NCBI GenBank assembly: GCA_030748485.1
Contig: JASMLW010000620.1
Coordinates: 1 to 34,466, forward strand
Origin: Pirellulaceae bacterium
GTDB lineage: Bacteria > Planctomycetota > Planctomycetia > Pirellulales > Pirellulaceae
Reading direction: 5' to 3'
DNA: 34,466 bases
Part shown: positions 7,070 through 16,030 of the stretch, in pieces
Position numbering within the stretch: position 1 is the stretch's first letter
How the letters are laid out: each line of letters starts with the position of its first letter
Notes under the pieces: model-generated
Database searches by the model: none
What the model saw: only the letters and a program-made list of their open reading frames with translations
What the model was told of the DNA's origin: nothing
Made by a program: the position numbers and the translations under genes

Positions 7070-8884
7070 TCAATTCGGCTCGGCGACGGCGATCGGCTGC
7101 GAGTTGATGTGTTGCAGGTTGCCGGCGTAGTCCTTGCCGACGAACGCCGCCACGCGAACTGACTTTTTCAGCTGAGCCGTTTTCTTGAACGTCACAACCA
7201 CTTTGCCCTCGCCGCTGATCTTGACGACCTGGCGTTCGATGCGCTGCTGCGTGTCCCCTTGTTTCAACGTGACGTGCAGTAACTGCTCGCCCAGCTTCTC
7301 GGGCAGCCGATGGCGGATGGTGACGGCGAACGGTTTGTCCGCAGTCGCCCGCGCCCCTGGCGCGAGAGAAATCAGATTGGTCTGACGGCGCTGCTTGGGT
7401 CTCTTCCTCCGGTTGGCGCGGCGCGCGGCGGAGGCCTTTTCGACGCCTTCCATGTACTTTTGTATTCGCGCTTCGTCGGCGCGGTCCTCGAACGTCACCA
7501 GCGCGTGGTCTCCTGTACGTTTCATCCACCGCAGCAGCTCACCGCGCATCTTGGCGATCTCCGCTTGGTGCTGAGGATCGTCGATCAGATTGTGGAGGGC
7601 GTCGGGGTCGTTCTCGTAATCGTAGAACTCCTCGCGAACGCGATGGTCGAACAACTCAAGTCGTTTGGCGACATTCTTGTCGGTGGCCGCGAGCCGCTTC
7701 ATTTCGCGGTAGGTGGCCGTGCCGGTCGTCGCCGTTTTGAAAACGCGCTCACCATCTGACCACGGGTTGTAGATGTAACCGAATCGCCGCGACTGAACGC
7801 TGCGCATCGGATGGCGTCCGCCGCCGGCGTTCTCGTTGTACTCCTTAAAGACGAGTTCACGCCCCCCCTGCGACTGGCCGCGCAGCAACGGTTCGAAAGA
7901 GTGACCGTCGAGATTCTTGGGATGGTCCAAACCGGCGATGTCCAATAGCGTCGGCAGCAGATCGACGCCGGAGATCATGTGCCGCTTGTCGATCGAGTCG
8001 GGTTGAGTGACTTGCGGCCAGCGGACGATCCACGGCGTGCGCGTGCTGTGGTGGTACAGTTGTGTCTTCGCGAACGGCAGCGGCATCCCGTGGTCCGACA
8101 AAAAGAAGACGACCGTGCGCTCGGCGAGCCCAGATTCGTCGAGCGCCTTGAGGACGGCTCCCACGCAGTCGTCGGCGCGGCGAACCGACGAATAGTACTG
8201 CGCCAACTCGCTGCGGACGGCGGGAGTGGCCGGGATAAACTTCGGCACGGGGACTTCGTCAGCCGTAAAAACTCGCGACGGTTTGTTGGGGTCCCGCCCG
8301 CCTCGCACGACACCATAGAACGGTTTGTGGGGGTCGGAGACGTTGATCAACAAGCAGAACGGCTTCTTCGCCTTCACGCTGGCCGCGATGCCGGCGGTCG
8401 TCGATTGATAATACGACTCGATGTTCTTCGGATGAGCCTTTTCGCCAGTGACGTTGTCCAAAACCAAATCCCAAGTGAACGGCAGGTACGGCGACGAGTG
8501 CGATACTTTGCCGCGAATACCTGTGAAATACCCGCCCGCCTTCATCAGATCCGCGAGCGACGGATACTTGACATCTTTCACTTGGTAGAAACCCTCAACG
8601 CGATTGTTGTGGGGGTAGCGCCCGGAGAACATCACATTGCGGCAGGGCATGCAGTTGCCCACCTGCATATGCGCGTACTCGAATCGCAGACCTTGCGTCG
8701 CCAACCGATCGATGTGGGGCGTCGTATCCGCCAACTCACAGCCAAACGCGCCAACCGAGTCGCAGCTCATGTCGTCCACCGAGATAAACAGGATGTTGGG
8801 ACGCTCCTCGGACAAGCTGGCCCGACAGCAAACGAGTACTGCGCAGACGAACGCGGCGATTCGCAAACGACATGGAAAACGCAT
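7070..8884 (-). CDS. secreted sulfatase (arylsulfatase A-like)
   Basis: This 604-residue protein belongs to the formylglycine-dependent sulfatases, which remove sulfate esters from polysaccharides or glycans. A signal peptide (about 1-25) precedes RPNILFISVDDMS, whose two aspartates (37, 38) bind calcium. The active-site segment is Cys78-Met-Pro-Cys81-Arg82, followed by FSGRYPHNN. The Cys to be converted and the Arg are kept, but the usual Ser two residues after the first Cys+1 is Cys. FFLSDHGMPL supplies further metal ligands and PWIVRWP is typical. After the catalytic domain (to about residue 470) comes a Lys/Arg-rich stretch and a beta-rich C-terminal extension of about 100 residues. The ATG at 8884 was chosen over an upstream TTG because it starts directly at the signal peptide. 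No sulfatase-maturing enzyme is nearby. Confidence 0.92.
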   Translation of the reverse strand: MRFPCRLRIAAFVCAVLVCCRASLSEERPNILFISVDDMSCDSVGAFGCELADTTPHIDRLATQGLRFEYAHMQVGNCMPCRNVMFSGRYPHNNRVEGFYQVKDVKYPSLADLMKAGGYFTGIRGKVSHSSPYLPFTWDLVLDNVTGEKAHPKNIESYYQSTTAGIAASVKAKKPFCLLINVSDPHKPFYGVVRGGRDPNKPSRVFTADEVPVPKFIPATPAVRSELAQYYSSVRRADDCVGAVLKALDESGLAERTVVFFLSDHGMPLPFAKTQLYHHSTRTPWIVRWPQVTQPDSIDKRHMISGVDLLPTLLDIAGLDHPKNLDGHSFEPLLRGQSQGGRELVFKEYNENAGGGRHPMRSVQSRRFGYIYNPWSDGERVFKTATTGTATYREMKRLAATDKNVAKRLELFDHRVREEFYDYENDPDALHNLIDDPQHQAEIAKMRGELLRWMKRTGDHALVTFEDRADEARIQKYMEGVEKASAARRANRRKRPKQRRQTNLISLAPGARATADKPFAVTIRHRLPEKLGEQLLHVTLKQGDTQQRIERQVVKISGEGKVVVTFKKTAQLKKSVRVAAFVGKDYAGNLQHINSQPIAVAEPN

Positions 8885-9042
8885 GGCGGAGGACCTCAAG
8901 GTTGAGCGAGTTCGGCGAAGACGACCAACCGCCTATCATAGCTGCGCGAGTCCTGCTCGTGTCGCTTCATCAGGCCTTGGTCGTGCGCGATGGCTCAGGG
9001 CCGCGTGAGTGTGGATCGCGGTGGCGCTGGGCAACGCGAGTG

Positions 9043-9346
9043 TGGAACGCGATGGCGAGGCGCGACGCGGGAATGGGGCGTTGGATGCAGCCGGCACGAG
9101 ATCGTTGGAACGCGATGGCGCGGGGCGACGCGGGAATGGGGCGTTGGTTGCAGCTGGAACGCTTGGTTCACCCGTGCTCAAGCACGGGCCTATGACCGCC
9201 TGCGGCGGCGGAGGGCGTAAACGCCCTCGTGTCGTTGGAACGCGATGGCGCGGGGCGACGTGGGAATGGGGCGTTGGATGCAGCCGGCATCAGGTCGTTG
9301 GAACGCGATGGCGCGGGGCGACGCGGGAATGGGGCGTTGGATGCAG
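9043..9346. repeat. four copies of a 48-bp core, mostly at 63-bp spacing
   Basis: The near-identical 48-base cores lie at 9043-9090, 9106-9153, 9236-9283 and 9299-9346. Copies 1-2 and 3-4 are 63 bases apart; copies 2-3 are 130 apart because of a 67-base insertion. The core begins TGGAACGCGATGG and ends GGCGTTGGATGCAG. Degraded partial copies can be read upstream from about 8988 to 9042, suggesting an older, decaying array. Confidence 0.85.
9171..9228. repeat. triple-hairpin element inserted in the tandem repeat
   Basis: Three perfect inverted repeats lie nearly end to end: CCCGTGCT/AGCACGGG at 9171-9188, CCGCC/GGCGG at 9196-9208 and GAGGGCGT/ACGCCCTC at 9211-9228. Loops are 2, 3 and 2 bases. 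The compact form is like REP or small palindromic intergenic elements. It is the extra sequence that separates tandem copies 2 and 3. Confidence 0.75.
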
Positions 9347-9414
9347 CAGCAACGCCTTGATCCTTCAGGCGCGCCAGACGCTCTCGCCGTCGAGAATCCG
9401 GCGCAGTTTGGCCC

Positions 9415-10533
9415 TCAGCGCGCGTTCAGCTTTCCATCGCGCAGCTCGCGGTGGTGCTGGCCGAGTTTCCGCAGAGTTGTCAGCACGGCGGGCGGGATGC
9501 GCCCGTCCGCGGAAATCGGGGTGTCGAGCGTCACAGCGCCGCCTTGAGCATTGATCTCGTCGATTCTCTCTCTCAACAAGGCGACGTCAAACCGCGGCTT
9601 CGTGCCCGCTCCCCACCCGTCGCTGACCGGGAGCAAGAGGTGCCAAACGACATCTTCGGGCGCCGGAAAGTTCTCCGGCGTCAGCCGCTTTGTTTTGAAT
9701 TTGAAGTCGTGTTGCTCGCCCGCGGTGAACGTCTGGTGCGGGCAAAGCTTTCCGCGATTGCAAAGCGACAAGATCGGGTGCGCGCCGGCGTTGAAGGCGA
9801 GTTCGGCGGCCGGGTTTCCCGAGCGCACAGCGGCCAGCCAGGTGTCGATGTTGTACTTCTCTTTCCGCAAGGCTTCGTAGGAATCCTTCATCTCCATCTT
9901 GTACCCATCAAACCACCAGCCTGAAACGAGCTCTCCATAACGCCGCGACCACTCACCGCAAACGTCGCCCCAGTTCTTCAAGAAGACTGGAGTCGGCGGT
10001 TGGTTTTCGCTGCGGCGAAAGCCCTTCAACTTCCGCGGATGAGACATCGTGTCGACCTTGGGGCCGGCCGGTTTGCCGTTGATGGTGGGCAGGGCGTCGC
10101 CCATCGCTTTGATCACTCGGTAGTGACGCATCGGAGCGCGAGCTGTCATGTAGAGGATCAGCCGAATTCCGCGTTCGTTCAACGCTTCGGCGATCTCCAT
10201 GATCAGGTCGCGACGCGACGTCCACTCGCCGTTCTCGACGCCGAGCAGTCTTTCGTAGGCGCTGTTGGGAGCGCAGTACCTTCCCCAGTGCTGGCCGATC
10301 ACGAAGATCACATGTCCCGCCTTGGTGCTGGCGACCGCGTCGGCGAACAACTCGACATCAAACGAATCGATCGCCTCGTTGTAGTTGCGCGCGCTGTGGT
10401 TCTTGAAGCACTCGTAATGGAACATCAATCCGTATCCGCTGGCACGCAACCAGGACTCGCGGCCGCCGGCGTGCGCAGCGCTCGCCGCACCGGCGACGAG
10501 AACCACAGCGATGAAAAACGGGTGTCGATTCAC
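9415..10533 (-). CDS. secreted GH29-like (alpha-L-fucosidase-type) hydrolase
   Basis: This 372-residue protein has a signal peptide (about 1-22, ending AASAAHA) and a TIM-barrel domain like that of family 29 glycoside hydrolases. GYGLMFHYECF near the N-terminus corresponds to the GWFxH-type start of the family. VIFVIGQHWGRYCAPNS follows the family pattern, and SGWWFDGYK carries Asp209 where GH29 enzymes have the catalytic nucleophile. It is shorter than classical fucosidases and lacks an obvious C-terminal beta domain, so substrate is uncertain. The start is GTG at 10533, with a GGAG site about nine bases upstream. The stop lies just beyond the repeat region. Fucosidase-like proteins beside sulfatases would suit breakdown of sulfated, fucose-containing algal polysaccharides, but the two genes are separated by 530 bases. 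Confidence 0.8.
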   Translation of the reverse strand: MNRHPFFIAVVLVAGAASAAHAGGRESWLRASGYGLMFHYECFKNHSARNYNEAIDSFDVELFADAVASTKAGHVIFVIGQHWGRYCAPNSAYERLLGVENGEWTSRRDLIMEIAEALNERGIRLILYMTARAPMRHYRVIKAMGDALPTINGKPAGPKVDTMSHPRKLKGFRRSENQPPTPVFLKNWGDVCGEWSRRYGELVSGWWFDGYKMEMKDSYEALRKEKYNIDTWLAAVRSGNPAAELAFNAGAHPILSLCNRGKLCPHQTFTAGEQHDFKFKTKRLTPENFPAPEDVVWHLLLPVSDGWGAGTKPRFDVALLRERIDEINAQGGAVTLDTPISADGRIPPAVLTTLRKLGQHHRELRDGKLNAR

Positions 10534-10721
10534 CAGGGCAACTCCAGTTGTTGAGTGTCGGACTGATCATCAATTGGGATCACGGGTCGGACCGTCTACC
10601 CAATCTACTCAAACCGCGCGCCGGAGAAAGCAACGAATGCCGGGAGTAGGGAACTTTCTTTGACGCGTGCGGGTTGATAGGTTGGTCGCTCGCCGTTGTC
10701 GCACTTCCACAGGACTCGACC

Positions 10722-11672
10722 ATGACCGATTCGCTGCCGCGCGTTGTTGCCGATGGGCCTCTCGCCGAGAACATTACCGGACCGCTGGCCGGTCGAGTTG
10801 AGTTGCTTCCTTGGCAAGTCGGTTTGGACGGTTCCGCCGAAACGGTCGATGCTATCTACACCTACGGGCACCCGACGGTCGACGGCCCGATGATGGATCG
10901 TTTGCCCGGTCTCCGCGTGATCAGCAACTACGGTGTCGGCGTGGACCACATCGACGTCGCCGCGGCGACTGCGCGGGGCCTACCGGTCGGCAACACGCCG
11001 ACGATCCTCAACGGCGCCACCGCGGACATGGCGTTCGCCTTGCTGCTGGCCGCCGGTCGGCGCCTGGCCGCGGGCGACCGCTACGCGAGATCGGCTGAAT
11101 TCACCGTGTACGATCCGGGGTACATGCTGGGGCGGGAGATCCACCACGCGACGTTGGGCATCGTCGGCATGGGCGGCATCGGTCAGCAGATTGCTCGCCG
11201 TGCACGGGGATTCGACATGAAGGTCCTCTACCACAATCGCAATCGCCGAACGCAGGCGGAGGAGGTTTTGCAGGCGAGCTACGTCAGCTTCGATCGGCTA
11301 CTGACGAGTTCGGACTACGTCGTGGTGAGCACTCCGCTGACCGAAGAGACTCGGGGGCTCATCGGCGCCCGCGAGTTGGAGTTGATGAAAGAGACCGCAA
11401 CGCTCGTCAACATTGCTCGTGGTCCCGTGGTGGACACCGATGCACTGACGGCCGCCCTGCAATCTCGTTCCATCTATGCGGCGGGGGTCGACGTGACCGA
11501 TCCCGAGCCGCTGCCGCGCGATCACCCGCTATTGGGACTCGACAATTTCACCGTGGCTCCGCACTTGGGGAGCGCGACCGTCGAGACGCGCGGCCAAATG
11601 GCCGACCTGTCGATTCAAAACCTACTCGCCGGACTGGCCGACCAACCGCTCGTGCATCGAGTGCTTACTTGA
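10722..11672 (+). CDS. D-isomer-specific 2-hydroxyacid dehydrogenase
   Basis: This 316-residue NAD(P)-dependent enzyme reduces a 2-keto acid to the D-2-hydroxy acid (or the reverse). The N-terminal substrate domain contains VISNYGVGVDHIDV. The nucleotide-binding domain has GIVGMGGIGQQIARR (about 147-161). The catalytic residues are in their expected places: Arg233 in NIARGPVVD, Glu262 in DPEPLP and His281 in PHLGSAT. The HNRNRR segment after the second beta strand suggests a preference for NADPH, as in glyoxylate/hydroxypyruvate reductases; this is inference. The ATG at 10722 gives the family's usual length. The stop overlaps the stop of the convergent VIT-vWA gene by eight bases. Confidence 0.93.
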   Translation: MTDSLPRVVADGPLAENITGPLAGRVELLPWQVGLDGSAETVDAIYTYGHPTVDGPMMDRLPGLRVISNYGVGVDHIDVAAATARGLPVGNTPTILNGATADMAFALLLAAGRRLAAGDRYARSAEFTVYDPGYMLGREIHHATLGIVGMGGIGQQIARRARGFDMKVLYHNRNRRTQAEEVLQASYVSFDRLLTSSDYVVVSTPLTEETRGLIGARELELMKETATLVNIARGPVVDTDALTAALQSRSIYAAGVDVTDPEPLPRDHPLLGLDNFTVAPHLGSATVETRGQMADLSIQNLLAGLADQPLVHRVLT

Positions 11673-14031
11673 TCAAGTACAACTCGCCGCGGAGCCGAAT
11701 CAACAGCTCTTGTCCGGTTTGTTGCTGCGCGAACAGAGCATTCTCGGCGGCCGAGTTGGCGGCGACCAATTTGAAGTAGTCTTCGGAGAACCGAGTAACT
11801 TGCTTCATCTTGGCTTTGTCTTTGGCCAGATCGACGTCCTTGGCGTTGGAAGCCACCCAGACTTTTCCGCGGCGATAGAGCGCTTCGTTGCCGATTCCGA
11901 GCACGGTCTCCTCGTAAGCCAACTTGGCTCCCGCCTCTTTGGCGTCCGCCGCCGTACCGCGTCCGGCGCCGCGCGAGTTAGGTCTAAACGCACCTGGAGC
12001 ACCGGGGAGTCCGCCGAACGAGCCGCCGCCGCCCACTCCACCAGATGCGGGGCGGTCGAGCGCGTCGCCCAGCGCCCGGCGAATCGAAGATTGAGAGGCA
12101 ATCGCGTTGCCTTGCAACGCCTTCTTTTGAGCTCGCTGATAGAACCCTTCCGCACCGTCGGCGCGCTCCAGTTGACGGAGCCGCATGCGAGTGGCGTTGA
12201 AGTTCGCCGAACTGCTCAAGGGGGCCGTACCCTGATCGTCAGCCAGGAAGGCCGTGTAGGGCGTCAATACTCCGTGCTTGGTGGAGAGAGCCAACAGCTC
12301 CTGAACCAGTTCGTCGTTTTTGCCCTTCAAGTCCAGTTCGTCGATGATCTCACCAATTCGACGCACGGCCCACAGCTTTTCGACAAACCCGTAAGACTGA
12401 TCGGGACTGCCCTTGATCAATTTGGCGGGAAAGTCGAACTTCTGCTTCTTGTCGCCAACCGTGCCCCTGATCACCACCTTGGCGTTGCCCGCCAGGCGGT
12501 AGCGGCCCGCCAACACCAGTTGCTCGCCTTCGAACAGATCGTGCACTTCGCGCGGGTAGATGCGGTTGATCGTCTTGCCGTTCTCGACCTTCTCGTCGTC
12601 CACCTCAACGCGGATCGAAACGTTGGTCATCACGGGCGAGCTGATTCGGCGGTACAACCGGGCGACGTGGTCTTCGATGTCTTCGTTCGGCCGCACGTAT
12701 TCGCTGCGGCCGTAATTGTCGTGAGTTAGTCGATCGAGCAGCCGGCTGTTCACATCAAACCCAACGCCGAAACTGACGATGCGGGTATGGTGCTTGTTCC
12801 GCTTCTTCGCGTTCATGGCGATGGCCAGCTCTTTGGTCTCGCCGGCGGTCGGTTTTCCGTCCGTCAAGAAGAGCACGTAACTGGGACGCTCGTTGTCCTG
12901 AATCATACTCAGCGCCGATTTCAAGGCGCCATCGATATTGGTGCTGCCGCCCGCATAGATTCCTTCGATAAATCCGAGAGCCGCTTTTCGCGAGTCGCCG
13001 TCCATGCGCTGCAACTCCGGTCGGAATGACTCAACCGAACTGTCGTACGCGATGATGTTGAACGTGTCTTTCTCGTCGAGGTTGTTGAGGACGAAACGAA
13101 TCGCCTCCTTCGCTTGGTCGATCTTCTTTCCCGTCATGCTGCCGGATCGATCGGCGACGATGATTACCGTCTTCGGTTGCTTCTCCTGCTTGTTCCATTT
13201 GAACTGAGGACTGGCCAATAGCAGGAAGTAACCGTCTTCATCGACGTTCGGCCGGAAGCTCAGCAAGCTCGCGCCCAACTTCGTCGGAGCTGTGTCGAAG
13301 AACAGTCGGAAATCGTCCGACGGCGTTTGGTTCTTCACCTCGTACGTCACCAACGCGTGCTTCTCATCACTGCGTTTGATGTTGACCGAGTGGCTGGGAC
13401 TGTAAACACTCTTCAGCTTTTGCGACGATTCGATCGCGACCCGGAACGACACTTTCTCGACCGGATGAGACGTGAACTTGGCGGTGGACAGTGGGAACAG
13501 GAAATCGGTCAGCTGGCGATCTTTGCGAAGCACCTGGTTGTAGCGGAGCGAAACCTTCCGCTCGGCCCCGGGAGGAACGGGGAATACGCTGGTCTTAAAC
13601 ATCCCCTTGCCCATCCACTCCAGCAGCGCCGGGTCTTGGTTGCGGCGGATGAACGACTCGTAGATCGAGCGGGCTTTCTTCGCCGGCAGCAATTGCCCTT
13701 CGTATTCCTTGCCGTCGACGAGGAAGGTGAGCTGGTCGATCGCTCCGTCGTACGGGAGGGGGAATACAAAGCAGACTTCCATCTGCCGATTGCCCGTGTT
13801 CACGAACGACTGCGAGACCTGCACGCGCGCCACCTGATCGGTAACGCGAGCATTCATGGACAGCTCTTTGATCTTGTAGGACATGCGGGGTGGAGCCGGT
13901 CGCGGAATCGGTCGCGGCAAAACGATTCGGCGTTCGTTCGTGACGATCAGAACGCCTTGAGCCCACGCGGATGTGGCGAACGCCGTGAGCACAACCCAGG
14001 CCGCCAAAACTCGCCATTTCGCCATATTCAT
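11665..14031 (-). CDS. secreted VIT and vWA domain protein (inter-alpha-trypsin inhibitor heavy chain-like)
   Basis: This 788-residue protein has a signal peptide (about 1-25, ending SAWAQG), a proline/arginine linker, a VIT domain (about 50-180) and a von Willebrand factor A domain (about 287-460). VIT signatures include QSFVNTGNRQMEVCFVFPLP and SIYESFIRRNQDPALLEW. The vWA metal site is intact: ADRSGSMTG around Asp294, GGSTNIDGAL and FLTDGKPTAG. A beta-rich stretch follows, then a glycine-rich spacer (GGVGGGGSFGGLPG) and a helical C-terminus. Bacterial VIT-vWA proteins are thought to act in envelope or extracellular binding; no enzyme activity is expected. The ATG at 14031 follows a GAGG ribosome site. 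Some relatives carry a C-terminal sorting signal; none is seen here. Confidence 0.92.
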   Translation of the reverse strand: MNMAKWRVLAAWVVLTAFATSAWAQGVLIVTNERRIVLPRPIPRPAPPRMSYKIKELSMNARVTDQVARVQVSQSFVNTGNRQMEVCFVFPLPYDGAIDQLTFLVDGKEYEGQLLPAKKARSIYESFIRRNQDPALLEWMGKGMFKTSVFPVPPGAERKVSLRYNQVLRKDRQLTDFLFPLSTAKFTSHPVEKVSFRVAIESSQKLKSVYSPSHSVNIKRSDEKHALVTYEVKNQTPSDDFRLFFDTAPTKLGASLLSFRPNVDEDGYFLLLASPQFKWNKQEKQPKTVIIVADRSGSMTGKKIDQAKEAIRFVLNNLDEKDTFNIIAYDSSVESFRPELQRMDGDSRKAALGFIEGIYAGGSTNIDGALKSALSMIQDNERPSYVLFLTDGKPTAGETKELAIAMNAKKRNKHHTRIVSFGVGFDVNSRLLDRLTHDNYGRSEYVRPNEDIEDHVARLYRRISSPVMTNVSIRVEVDDEKVENGKTINRIYPREVHDLFEGEQLVLAGRYRLAGNAKVVIRGTVGDKKQKFDFPAKLIKGSPDQSYGFVEKLWAVRRIGEIIDELDLKGKNDELVQELLALSTKHGVLTPYTAFLADDQGTAPLSSSANFNATRMRLRQLERADGAEGFYQRAQKKALQGNAIASQSSIRRALGDALDRPASGGVGGGGSFGGLPGAPGAFRPNSRGAGRGTAADAKEAGAKLAYEETVLGIGNEALYRRGKVWVASNAKDVDLAKDKAKMKQVTRFSEDYFKLVAANSAAENALFAQQQTGQELLIRLRGELYLIK

Positions 14032-14362
14032 GATTCACCTCGTTCCGAATCCGACCCAATCTCGACCGTGAAACCCAAGTGGGTGCTTACCACCGCTCTT
14101 TTCAAAACGACGATGCCCCAACATCGATAGTTTTGCAAAACGAGGGAAAGTAGCCAAGGAAATTCCGGTCGGAAGTCCCCGCGAAGCGCACCTGCCGCAG
14201 GGCGGATCAACCCAGTCCGGACCGGCGCGCCGGACCGGCGGCTTGCGCCGGCCGAGATAACTTGGCGATGTTGAAGTGAGCCTTCTGGCGATGTTGAATC
14301 GAGCCCCTTGCCGGAGCGGCGTCGCTGCGCTCCTGGATCCGGGCTACTTTTCTGGATCCGGC
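14032..14362. other. 331-base intergenic region with short direct and inverted repeats
   Basis: The region lies between the start of the VIT-vWA gene and the stop of the PspB-like gene. It holds a hairpin CCGGCG/CGCCGG (14235-14251), two copies of TGGCGATGTTGAA (14263-14275 and 14286-14298) and two copies of CTGGATCCGG (14333-14342 and 14352-14361). The hairpin could end the PspB-like transcript, but no T-run follows on that strand. No gene is supported here. Confidence 0.5.
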
Positions 14363-14575
14363 CTACTTCTCGGCGACCGCGTCTTCTACGTCGTCTAGTT
14401 GACTTCGCTGGCGCTCAACTCGACGACGGATTTCGGGAAGAAACTGTTGTTCTTCGACGACGGCCGCTTTTTCTCTCGAATTCGCCCAACCCATCATGCG
14501 AGCGGGCGCCAGCAACGAGCCGGAGAAGACGCTCGAAATAATGATCAGACTGATGACGGTGGTCATGCAATGCAT
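14363..14575 (-). CDS. small PspB-like membrane protein
   Basis: This 70-residue protein has one N-terminal membrane segment (about 3-24), a short basic turn and a highly charged C-terminal helix (EEQQFLPEIRRRVERQRSQL, then DDVEDAVAEK). This layout matches phage-shock protein B, a small inner-membrane partner of PspC and PspA in envelope stress, both in length and in the coiled-coil-like tail. The match is structural rather than a strong sequence match. The ATG at 14575 has an AGG site seven to eight bases upstream; the frame stays open to 14629, but the extra residues look untranslated. No pspA or pspC is visible nearby. It could instead be an unrelated small helical membrane protein. Confidence 0.55.
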   Translation of the reverse strand: MHCMTTVISLIIISSVFSGSLLAPARMMGWANSREKAAVVEEQQFLPEIRRRVERQRSQLDDVEDAVAEK

Positions 14576-14816
14576 AGCGGCGCCTTTCACCGAGCTGGAA
14601 GGAGAGACACGAGTGCGGCACCCAACCATAGAGCGCGGGCGAGCGAAGGGGTCTGTGCGGTCTCCGTCCGGCGCGTCAAAATCACGGCCCCCGGCCGGCC
14701 AATCGTTACAACCAGCCGGACCGTCCGCCCACGATCGCCGACAAGATGACGCCGTTGTCGGCGAACACGCTGGCTGAAATCATCCGACCCCAACGAAGAC
14801 CGCGGCGATAATCCAT

Positions 14817-15944
14817 ATGACGATCGTTTTGTTTGTCGTCGGCGTCGGGCTGCTCATCGGTGGAGCCGAGCTGCTGGTGAGAGGTTCCTCGCGGCTCGCC
14901 ACAGCGATGGGAATCTCGCAACTCACCGTCGGGCTCACCGTCGTTGCTTTCGGAACTGGATCGCCCGAGTTGGCGGTGACATTGCGGTCGTCACTCACCG
15001 GTCAAGGAGACCTGGCGCTCGGCAATGTGATCGGCAGCAACATTTCCAACGTTCTGCTCGTACTGGGAATCAGCGCCGTACTGGGACCGGTCGCCGTATC
15101 GCGGCAGATGGTGCGCGAGAGCGTCCCGATCATGATCCTGGTGTCGGCCGCTCTGTTTGGCCTGTCCGCGGACGGGGACCTCAGTCGCAACGATGGCCTG
15201 ATCCTCATCGCCGCCGGCGTGGGGTACATCATCTTTTCCCTGCTGCGCAGCCAGGGGAGAACTGATGAGAAGAACGACGCGAGCGACCGCGGTCGTCGCG
15301 TGATGGCCCGTTCGAGCGCGATGGCGTTGCTCGGCTTGGTAATCCTGGTGATCGGCGCGAATTTCGTCGTCAAAGCGGGTGTCGCCGCCGCCCACTACCT
15401 AGGCATCGACGAGCTCGTCATCGGCTTGACGATCGTCGCCGTGGGGACGTCGCTACCGGAGATCGCCACGTCGGTGATGGCCGCGATGCGCGGCGAGCGG
15501 GACATCGCCGTGGGCAATGCTGTCGGCAGCAACATCTTCAACATTCTGTTCGTGCTGGGCGTTGCCGCGGTCGTTTCCGGGGTCGACGTGCCGGAGGCTG
15601 TGTATCGATTCGACCTCCCAGTGATGACCGTCGTCGCGGTCGCTTGCCTGCCCGTCTTTTTCACGGGTTTCGCCATCGCGCGATGGGAGGGCCTGATGTT
15701 TCTGGCGTATTTCGCCTGCTACACGACTTACCTGATCCTCAAGGCGACCGACCACACCGCGTTGGCTCCCTTCAGCGGCGTGATGCTAATCTTTGTATTC
15801 CCGCTGACATTGGCCACACTGGCCGTGTTCACATTCCAGGCAATCCGAGACAGGAGGAGCGGCGCGAAGGCGGACGAAGATGCAGGGCCTGAGAAGAACC
15901 CCGCATCGACCGCCGGCACGAATGGCGACTCCGACGGCGAGTAA
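14817..15944 (+). CDS. calcium/sodium antiporter (CaCA family, YrbG-like)
   Basis: This 375-residue, about ten-segment membrane protein belongs to the Ca2+/cation antiporter superfamily, which exchanges Ca2+ for Na+ or H+ across the inner membrane. The two internal alpha repeats are clear. The first has AFGTGSPELAVT and GNVIGSNISNVLLVLG; the second has AVGTSLPEIATS and GNAVGSNIFNILFVLG. Each keeps the acidic ion-binding residue in the [ST]xPE motif. A hydrophilic loop (about 145-165) separates the halves. Most relatives end near residue 320; here one more membrane pair and a short acidic, disordered tail are added. The start is ATG at 14817; no strong ribosome site is visible. The gene runs away from the PspB-like gene, with a 240-base gap that may hold both promoters. 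Confidence 0.95.
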   Translation: MTIVLFVVGVGLLIGGAELLVRGSSRLATAMGISQLTVGLTVVAFGTGSPELAVTLRSSLTGQGDLALGNVIGSNISNVLLVLGISAVLGPVAVSRQMVRESVPIMILVSAALFGLSADGDLSRNDGLILIAAGVGYIIFSLLRSQGRTDEKNDASDRGRRVMARSSAMALLGLVILVIGANFVVKAGVAAAHYLGIDELVIGLTIVAVGTSLPEIATSVMAAMRGERDIAVGNAVGSNIFNILFVLGVAAVVSGVDVPEAVYRFDLPVMTVVAVACLPVFFTGFAIARWEGLMFLAYFACYTTYLILKATDHTALAPFSGVMLIFVFPLTLATLAVFTFQAIRDRRSGAKADEDAGPEKNPASTAGTNGDSDGE

Positions 15945-16030
15945 TGGGGAGCGGGCCCGCCACTTGTTGCGATCACGCGCTCGTTCTGTTCTGATAGCGC
16001 TCACCGATTCAGATCAACCCTGGACCTCAC

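Larger units (their letters stand above)
8885..9414. other. 530-base intergenic region with repeats
   Basis: No gene is supported between the start of the sulfatase gene and the end of the GH29-like gene. The region holds a 63-bp-period tandem repeat and a triple-hairpin insertion, described separately. Forward frames stay open here only because the repeat period is a multiple of three. The sulfatase promoter should lie near 8885-8980, but no clear boxes were seen. Confidence 0.6.

Noticed and set aside
9043-9346. CRISPR array
   Set aside because: The repeated core (48 bp) is too long, the spacers (15 bp) are too short and nearly identical to each other, and no cas gene is near.
9009-9554. 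open frame with a repeated 21-residue peptide
   Set aside because: The 63-bp repeat keeps the frame open by its period. The frame runs into the end of the GH29-like gene on the other strand and its arginine/glycine-rich product has no start signal.
14706-14816. small open frame of about 36 codons on the minus strand beside the antiporter start
   Set aside because: The hydrophobic product is suggestive, but there is no ribosome site, and it overlaps the antiporter promoter region.
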